Made by a program: the position numbers and the translations under genes | DNA from: Pseudomonadota bacterium | GTDB lineage: Bacteria > Pseudomonadota > Gammaproteobacteria > Burkholderiales > Usitatibacteraceae | Length of the DNA: 39,528 nucleotides | Assembly: GCA_029781595.1 (NCBI GenBank) | Contig: JAKOWJ010000059.1 | Span: forward strand, 1-39,528 | Direction: 5' to 3' | Part shown: in pieces, positions 34,762 to 39,528 of the stretch | Position numbering within the stretch: position 1 is the stretch's first letter | Layout: every line of letters starts with the position of its first letter | The notes under the pieces: generated by a model | The model's database searches: none | What the model was told of the DNA's origin: nothing | Seen by the model: only the letters and a program-made list of their open reading frames with translations

Positions 34762-35796
34762 TTAGTCTCCCGTGGCCGGCTGGGCGGCGCCGCCGGCGGC
34801 CTTCTCGGGCTGCTTGCCGGACTTCACCTCCTCGTACCAGTACTGGTGGTGCTCCTTCGCCCAGGTCTCGTCGACGTAGCCGGTGCGCATGGCCTTGTAG
34901 GCGCCCACCATCCCGACGGTGCCGAGGTAGACGTGGAAGCAGGCCATCGCGATCGCGAGGATCGCCGCGACCCCGTGGATGAGGTTCGCGGCCTGCATCG
35001 CCTCGCGGCCCTGGTTCCAGTTCGGGAAGTCGAGGATGAGGCCGGTCACCGCGATCACGGAGCACAGGCCCACCACGAGCAGCCAGAACAGCGATTTCTC
35101 GCCCGCGTTGAACTTGCCGGAGGGCACGTGCTCGCCCGAGAGGAGCCCGCCGAACTTGCCGAACCACGCGCCGTCGTACGGCTTCCACAGGTTCTCGCGG
35201 ATGTAGAGCGTGATGAAGATCACGAGCGCGAAGATGAAGAGCGGCCCCACGAAGTTGTGCAGGTTCTTCGAGAGCACCGTGAGCGAGGCGAACCCCGCGT
35301 GGCCCACGATGGGAAGCAGCAGGTGCTTGCCGAAGAGGATCACGATGCCGGTGAGGCCCAGGACGACGAAGGAGATGGCCATGGTCCAGTGGGCCACGCG
35401 CTCGACGCTCGAGAAGCGCTCGACGAGCTTGCCGCTGAGCGGATCGTGCGTCTTGATCGGCCCCTTGGCCATGTAGAAGAGCACCAGCACCACCAGCGGG
35501 ATGAGCAGCAGGATCCCGCCGTAGAAGGTCACCGGGCCGTTGCGCAGCTTGCGCCACTCGTGGCCGCCGTCCTGGATGAGGACGTTGGTCTCGCGGCCGC
35601 GCACGGACGCGTAGCCGGGCTTCTCGCTGATGGCTCCCCAGGCGGGAGGCTTGTTCCAGTCGGGCGCGGCGGGGGCCGCCTGCTGCGCGGCCGGCGCCGC
35701 GGGCGCCGCGGGCTGCTGCGCGGAGGCACCGGCGGGCAGCCACGCCGCCACGGCAAGCGCGAGCGCGGCGGCTACTCTGGCGAATCGGGTGTTCAT
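34762..35796 (-). CDS. fdhC: Formate dehydrogenase cytochrome b subunit
   Basis: Membrane subunit of 344 residues that passes electrons from the periplasmic iron-sulfur subunit to quinone. A signal-like segment covers about 1-27 (VAAALALAVAAWLPAGASA), followed by an Ala/Pro/Gln linker and a periplasmic stretch. A first transmembrane helix (GGILLLIPLVVLVLFYMAKG) and four more follow. Candidate heme ligands are the His in RVAHWTMAISF, LHNFVGPLF and LIHGVAAILAIAMACFHVYLG. This matches the FdnI/FdoI-like gamma subunits of about 210 residues with an N-terminal extension, as often seen in betaproteobacteria. It ends in an Ala/Gly-rich tail after YWYEEVKSG. It is preceded by a small lipoprotein gene 14 bases away. 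Confidence 0.9.
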   Translation of the reverse strand: MNTRFARVAAALALAVAAWLPAGASAQQPAAPAAPAAQQAAPAAPDWNKPPAWGAISEKPGYASVRGRETNVLIQDGGHEWRKLRNGPVTFYGGILLLIPLVVLVLFYMAKGPIKTHDPLSGKLVERFSSVERVAHWTMAISFVVLGLTGIVILFGKHLLLPIVGHAGFASLTVLSKNLHNFVGPLFIFALVIFITLYIRENLWKPYDGAWFGKFGGLLSGEHVPSGKFNAGEKSLFWLLVVGLCSVIAVTGLILDFPNWNQGREAMQAANLIHGVAAILAIAMACFHVYLGTVGMVGAYKAMRTGYVDETWAKEHHQYWYEEVKSGKQPEKAAGGAAQPATGD

Positions 35797-35810
35797 GGTC
35801 GTCCTCCGTC

Positions 35811-36035
35811 CTATTTCTTCTCGTTGGGCACGCGGTTGTAGTCGTTCATGCGCTGGCTGCGCATGGCGAGTGCGGATTCCCACTTGGCCTTGTCGCCCTT
35901 GAACTCGTCGCTGGCATAAGGCTTCGCGTCCTCCTTGCCGGCGTACCCCTTGCCGGGCTCCTGGGCCACCTCGGTGCAACCCGCGAACGCCACCGCGGCC
36001 ACGAAGGCCGCCGCAGAAGCGGTTAGCTTGTTCAT
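35811..36035 (-). CDS. Small lipoprotein of the fdh operon
   Basis: Protein of 74 residues not recognised as a named family. The N-terminus MNKLTASAAAFVAAVAFAGC ends in a lipobox (FAGC), so it is probably lipid-anchored at Cys20. The mature part is hydrophilic, with GYAGKEDAKPYASDEFKGDK and a basic end (RMNDYNRVPNEKK). The ATG overlaps the fdhB stop (ATGA) and the next gene, fdhC, starts 14 bases downstream, so it is firmly embedded in the operon. A role in assembling or holding the dehydrogenase at the membrane is possible but not shown. Confidence 0.75.
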   Translation of the reverse strand: MNKLTASAAAFVAAVAFAGCTEVAQEPGKGYAGKEDAKPYASDEFKGDKAKWESALAMRSQRMNDYNRVPNEKK

Positions 36036-36652
36036 GCCTTTCCTCCCGGTTGGTCGGCGAGCATGCCGCTGCCGCCGTACGCCATCGCCCAGCCCCAGAT
36101 CTCGTCGCCCTTGCCGCGCGTGACGACGCGGGTCTTGTAGATCGTGGTGAGCACCTCCGCGTCGCCCGCCAGGAGCGCCTTGGTCGAGCACATCTCCGCG
36201 CAGGCCGGCAGCTTGCCCTCGGCGAGGCGGTTGCGCCCGTACTTGCGGAACTCCTCGGCCGAGCCGTTCTCCTCCGGCCCCCCGGAGCAGTAGGTGCACT
36301 TGTCCATCTTGCCGCGCAGGCCGAAGGCACCCGCCTGCGGGAACTGCGGCGCGCCGAACGGGCAGGCGTAGTAGCAGTAGCCGCAGCCGATGCACAGGTC
36401 CTTGTCGTGCAGGACGATCCCTTCGTCGGTCTTGTAGAAGCAGTCGACCGGGCACACCGCCATGCAGGGCGCGTCGGTGCAGTGCATGCAGGCGACCGAG
36501 ATCGAGCGCTCGCCCTCCTTGCCGTCGTTCACCGTCACCAGGCGCCGGCGGTTCACGCCCCACGGCACCTCGTGCTCGTTCTTGCACGCCGTCACGCAGC
36601 CGTTGCACTCGATGCAGCGCTCGGCGTCACAGATGAATTTCATTCTGGCCAT
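36032..36652 (-). CDS. fdhB: Formate dehydrogenase iron-sulfur subunit
   Basis: Ferredoxin-like subunit of 206 residues with four [4Fe-4S] cluster motifs: CIECNGCVTACKNEH, CMHCTDAPCMAVCPVDC, CIGCGYCYYACPFG and CTYC...CAEMCSTKA. It relays electrons from the molybdenum/tungsten subunit to cytochrome b. No transmembrane helix is seen at its C-terminus, unlike E. coli FdnH, so it is anchored only through FdhC. AAGGAGA lies six bases before the ATG at 36652. It lies 28 bases after the stop of the catalytic subunit. No signal peptide is visible; co-export with the Tat-carrying catalytic subunit is expected. Confidence 0.94.
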   Translation of the reverse strand: MARMKFICDAERCIECNGCVTACKNEHEVPWGVNRRRLVTVNDGKEGERSISVACMHCTDAPCMAVCPVDCFYKTDEGIVLHDKDLCIGCGYCYYACPFGAPQFPQAGAFGLRGKMDKCTYCSGGPEENGSAEEFRKYGRNRLAEGKLPACAEMCSTKALLAGDAEVLTTIYKTRVVTRGKGDEIWGWAMAYGGSGMLADQPGGKA

Positions 36653-36680
36653 CTTCGTTCTCCTTGTCCGCGGCGGGCCG

Positions 36681-39528
36681 TCAGGCGCGCTCGATCTGGC
36701 ACAGGGTGGTCTTCGTCTCCTGCATCATGGTCACCGCGTCGTAGCCGTAGGTCGTGGCCGTGTTCACGGCCTCGCCACGGACGATCGGGGCCGCGCCCTC
36801 GGGGTACTTGTCGAGCAGGTCCTTGCCCTGCCACCAGCCCCCGAAGTGGAACGGCATGAAGGAGACGCCCTGGCCGACGCGCTCGGTCACCAGCGCGCGC
36901 ACCTTGAGCCGGGCGCCGGTGGGCGAGTTCACCCACACGTAGTCCCAGTACTTGATGCCGCGGGCGTCCGCGTCCTTCGGGTTGATCTCCACGAAGTTCT
37001 CCTGCTGAAGCTCGGCGAGCCACGGGTTGGAGCGCGTCTCCTCGCCGCCGCCCTCGTACTCCACGAGGCGGCCCGAGGTGAGCACGATCGGGTACTTCTC
37101 CGCGACCTTGTCCTCGATCGCCTTCTGCTGGACGGTCTTGTACAGGGTGGGCAGGCGCCAGAACGCCTTCTTGTCGTCGTGCGTCGGGTACTTGGCGACG
37201 AGGTCCGGCCGGTTGCTGTACAGAGGCTCGCGGTGCTGCGGGATCGGATCCGGGAAGTTCCACACCAGGGCGCGCGCCTTGGCGTTGCCGAACGGGTGGC
37301 AGCCGTGCTTCATCGCCACGCGCTGGATGCCGCCGGAGAGGTCCGTCTTCCAGTTCTTGCCCTCGGCCTCCTTGCGCTCGTCTTCCGTGAGGTCGTTCCA
37401 CCAGCCCAGCTTCTTGAGCAGGATGTGGTCGAACTCGGGGTAGCCCGTGGTGATCTCCGAGCCCACCGAGCACGAGCCGTCCTCCGCCAGGAGGTTCTCG
37501 CCGTTGTGCTGGATGCCGTAGCGGGCGCGGAAGTTGCCGCCGCCGTCCATCACGTGGTCGTGCGTGTTGTACAGGATGGGCGAGCCGGGGTGCTTGAGCT
37601 CCGGCGTGCCGTAGCTGGGCCACGGCAGGCCGAAGAAGTCGCCCTTGAGGTCGTAGCCCGTCTCCTTGTCCACCACCGACTTCGTGCAGCGCAGCGACTT
37701 CACGTCGAAGGCGTCCATGTGCCGCATGTGGGCCTTCAGGCGCTCGGGCGACTGGCCCGTGTAGCCGATGGTCCAGGTGCCGTGGTTGATCTCGCGCAGG
37801 ATGTCCTCGATGACCGGCTCGTCCCAGCCGTCCTTGTCCTTCGCGAGCTTCACGTTCTTCACGAACTCGGCGCCGTAGCCGAACTTCTTCGCGAAGGCGT
37901 ACATGATGGTGTGGTCGGGCTTGGACTCGAACAGCGGCTCGATCACCTTCTCGCGCCACTGGAGCGAGCGGTTGGAGGCCGTGACGCTCCCGTAGGTCTC
38001 GAACTGCGTGCAGGCCGGCAGGAGGTACACGCCGTCCTTGCGGTCCGGCATCACCGAGGCCGCGGTGGGATACGGGTCGACGATCAGCATGAGGTCGACC
38101 TTCTCCATGGCCCGCTTCATGTCCAGGCCCCGCGTCTGCGAGTTCGGGGCGTGGCCCCAGTAGACGATCGCCCGCAGGTTGCTGTCCTGGTCGATGAGCT
38201 CGTTCTTCTCGAGCACGCCGTCGATCCAGCGCGAGACGGTCATGCCCGGCTTCTGCATCATCGCCTCGGAGGCGAAGCGGCCCTTGAGCCACTCGTAGTC
38301 CACGCCCCAGACGCGGCACCAGTGCTTCCACGAGCCCGCCGCGATGCCGTAGTAGCCCGGGAGGGAGTCGGGGTTCGGGCCGATGTCGGTCACGCCCTGC
38401 ACGTTGTCGTGGCCGCGGTAGATGTTGGTGCCGCCGCCGGAGACGCCCACGTTGCCCAGCGCGAGCTGCAGGATGCACGAGGCGCGCGTGAACGCGTTGC
38501 CCGGCGTGTGCTGCGTCTGGCCCATGCACCAGATGATGGTCGACGGCCGGTTCTTGGCCATCGTCTCGGCCGCGAGCAGGACCTGCGCCTCGGGAACGCC
38601 GCAGACCTCCTGCACCTTGTCCGGCGTCCACTTCTTCATGATGTCCTCGCGGACCTTTTCCATGCCGTAGACGCGGTCGTTGATGTACTTCTTGTCCTCC
38701 CAGCCGTTCTTGAAGATGTGGTAGACCATCCCGAAGAGCAGCGCGATGTCGGTGCCGGACCGGAAGCGGATGAACTGGTCGGCCTTCGCCGCGGTGCGCG
38801 TGAAGCGCGGGTCGGCCACGATCATCTTGGCGCCCGTCTCCTTCGCGTGCAGCGCGTGGAGCATGGACACGGGGTGGGCCTCGGCGGCGTTCGACCCGAT
38901 GAAGAACATGCACTTCGAGTTCATCAGGTCGTTGTAGGAGTTGGTCATCGCCCCGTAGCCCCACGTGTTCGCGACGCCCGCGACCGTGGTGGAGTGGCAG
39001 ATGCGCGCCTGGTGGTCCGTGTTGTTCGTGCCCCACATGGAGACGAACTTGCGGTACAGGTAGGCCTGCTCGTTGCTCTGCTTGGACGAGCCCACCCAGA
39101 AGACGGCGTCCGGGCCGCTCTCCTTGCGGATCTGCAGCAGCTTGTCGCCGATCTCGTTGATGGCCTGCTCCCAGGAGATCTTGCGGTACTTGCCGTCGAC
39201 GAGCTTCATCGGCGACTTCAGGCGGTGCGAGTGCTCCGTCATGCCGTGTTCGCGCACCGAGGCGCCCTTGGCGCAGTGCGAGCCCATGTTGAGCGGGGAG
39301 TCGAACACCGGCTCCTGGCGGATCCAGACGCCGTCCTGCACCACGGCGTCGACCGCGCAGCCGACGGAGCAGTGGGTGCACACCGTGCGCCGCACCACCG
39401 TCTTGCCGGCGCCTTCGGCGGCCTTCGCCTCGCCGATCATGTTCAGCGGCAGCTGGCTCGCGAAGGCGGCCGCGCCTGCGGTGATGCCCGTGCCCTTCAG
39501 GAAGGCGCGCCGGTCGACGGTAAGTACC
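36681..39528 (-). CDS. fdhA: Formate dehydrogenase catalytic subunit, Tat-exported, 5' end cut
   Basis: Molybdopterin oxidoreductase that oxidises formate to CO2; about 949 residues visible. The frame continues past the ATG at 39440 to the window edge and shows a twin-arginine motif (TVDRRAFLKGTGITAG), so the protein is exported by Tat and its true start is outside. The N-terminal [4Fe-4S] site is CTHCSVGC ... GSHCAKG. The active-site residue is Cys, encoded by TGC at 38997-38999 in QARICHSTTVAG, not selenocysteine. NNTDHQ, GSNAAEAHPV and VDPYPTAASVMPDRKDG belong to the cofactor-binding domains; the C-terminal domain has VLTSGRLVEYEGGG and FMPFHFGGWW. Length and layout fit periplasmic respiratory FDH of betaproteobacteria. 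Transcription proceeds to fdhB, a lipoprotein, fdhC and a small protein. Confidence 0.94.
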   Translation of the reverse strand, partial: VLTVDRRAFLKGTGITAGAAAFASQLPLNMIGEAKAAEGAGKTVVRRTVCTHCSVGCAVDAVVQDGVWIRQEPVFDSPLNMGSHCAKGASVREHGMTEHSHRLKSPMKLVDGKYRKISWEQAINEIGDKLLQIRKESGPDAVFWVGSSKQSNEQAYLYRKFVSMWGTNNTDHQARICHSTTVAGVANTWGYGAMTNSYNDLMNSKCMFFIGSNAAEAHPVSMLHALHAKETGAKMIVADPRFTRTAAKADQFIRFRSGTDIALLFGMVYHIFKNGWEDKKYINDRVYGMEKVREDIMKKWTPDKVQEVCGVPEAQVLLAAETMAKNRPSTIIWCMGQTQHTPGNAFTRASCILQLALGNVGVSGGGTNIYRGHDNVQGVTDIGPNPDSLPGYYGIAAGSWKHWCRVWGVDYEWLKGRFASEAMMQKPGMTVSRWIDGVLEKNELIDQDSNLRAIVYWGHAPNSQTRGLDMKRAMEKVDLMLIVDPYPTAASVMPDRKDGVYLLPACTQFETYGSVTASNRSLQWREKVIEPLFESKPDHTIMYAFAKKFGYGAEFVKNVKLAKDKDGWDEPVIEDILREINHGTWTIGYTGQSPERLKAHMRHMDAFDVKSLRCTKSVVDKETGYDLKGDFFGLPWPSYGTPELKHPGSPILYNTHDHVMDGGGNFRARYGIQHNGENLLAEDGSCSVGSEITTGYPEFDHILLKKLGWWNDLTEDERKEAEGKNWKTDLSGGIQRVAMKHGCHPFGNAKARALVWNFPDPIPQHREPLYSNRPDLVAKYPTHDDKKAFWRLPTLYKTVQQKAIEDKVAEKYPIVLTSGRLVEYEGGGEETRSNPWLAELQQENFVEINPKDADARGIKYWDYVWVNSPTGARLKVRALVTERVGQGVSFMPFHFGGWWQGKDLLDKYPEGAAPIVRGEAVNTATTYGYDAVTMMQETKTTLCQIERA

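Noticed and set aside
36681-39440. Taking the ATG at 39440 as the start of fdhA
   Set aside because: The same frame continues upstream with a twin-arginine signal (DRRAFLKGTG), so that Met is internal.

Overview
The window is about 39.5 kb of high-GC, almost wall-to-wall coding DNA from a betaproteobacterium (broad Burkholderiales-type group; I cannot name a genus). The evidence for this is the gyrA-serC-(serA)-pheA-hisC-tyrA block divergent from ompA, the following SAH-deaminase/ubiG/gph genes, and a one-piece tmRNA whose tag reads ANDETYALAA. I see no insertion sequences, phage genes, CRISPR arrays or tRNA genes. Both ends cut genes: tyrA on the left, and the formate dehydrogenase catalytic subunit on the right.

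Layout. 1-7850 (minus strand): gyrA followed by an amino-acid operon for serine, phenylalanine, tyrosine and histidine. Its unusual member is a phosphoglycerate dehydrogenase gene between serC and pheA. 8155-11589 (plus): an OmpA-like peptidoglycan-binding protein, then tightly overlapping SAH/MTA deaminase, ubiG and gph. 11646-12010: ssrA. 12057-13723 (plus): a TehA/SLAC1-type channel and a secreted rhodanese. 13778-15836 (minus): feoA-feoB. 15990-17501 (minus): a DASS dicarboxylate transporter. 17707-21216 (minus): frdCAB, a di-heme quinol:fumarate reductase of the Wolinella type. 21392-26624 (plus): three surface-glycan genes (a fused GT2-GT4 glycosyltransferase, a methyltransferase and a WbsX/GH99-like protein). 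26737-30046 (plus): a CHASE2 adenylate cyclase and a metallo-beta-lactamase-fold hydrolase. 30043-32815 (minus): a MoxR ATPase, a DUF4287/SRPBCC protein and a CoxE-like VWA protein. 32893-34392 (plus): a DUF4139 protein. 34451 to the right edge (minus): a Tat-exported, Cys-type formate dehydrogenase operon with two small exported proteins.

The central story is anaerobic metabolism. Formate dehydrogenase (quinone-reducing), fumarate reductase (quinol-oxidising) and a C4-dicarboxylate-type transporter would together form a formate:fumarate respiratory chain like that of Wolinella. Counting from the chosen starts, the heme, FAD and active-site residues of FrdC and FrdA fall at the same numbers as I recall for Wolinella (His44/93/143/182, Glu66/Glu180; His43, His257, Arg301). 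TTGA-N6-TCAA palindromes typical of FNR/Anr regulators lie upstream of frdC, feoA and the rhodanese gene, with a degenerate version upstream of the transporter. Each sits about 21-22 nt upstream of a possible -10 element, which suggests a small unlinked oxygen-responsive regulon. Regulation is inferred from sequence only.
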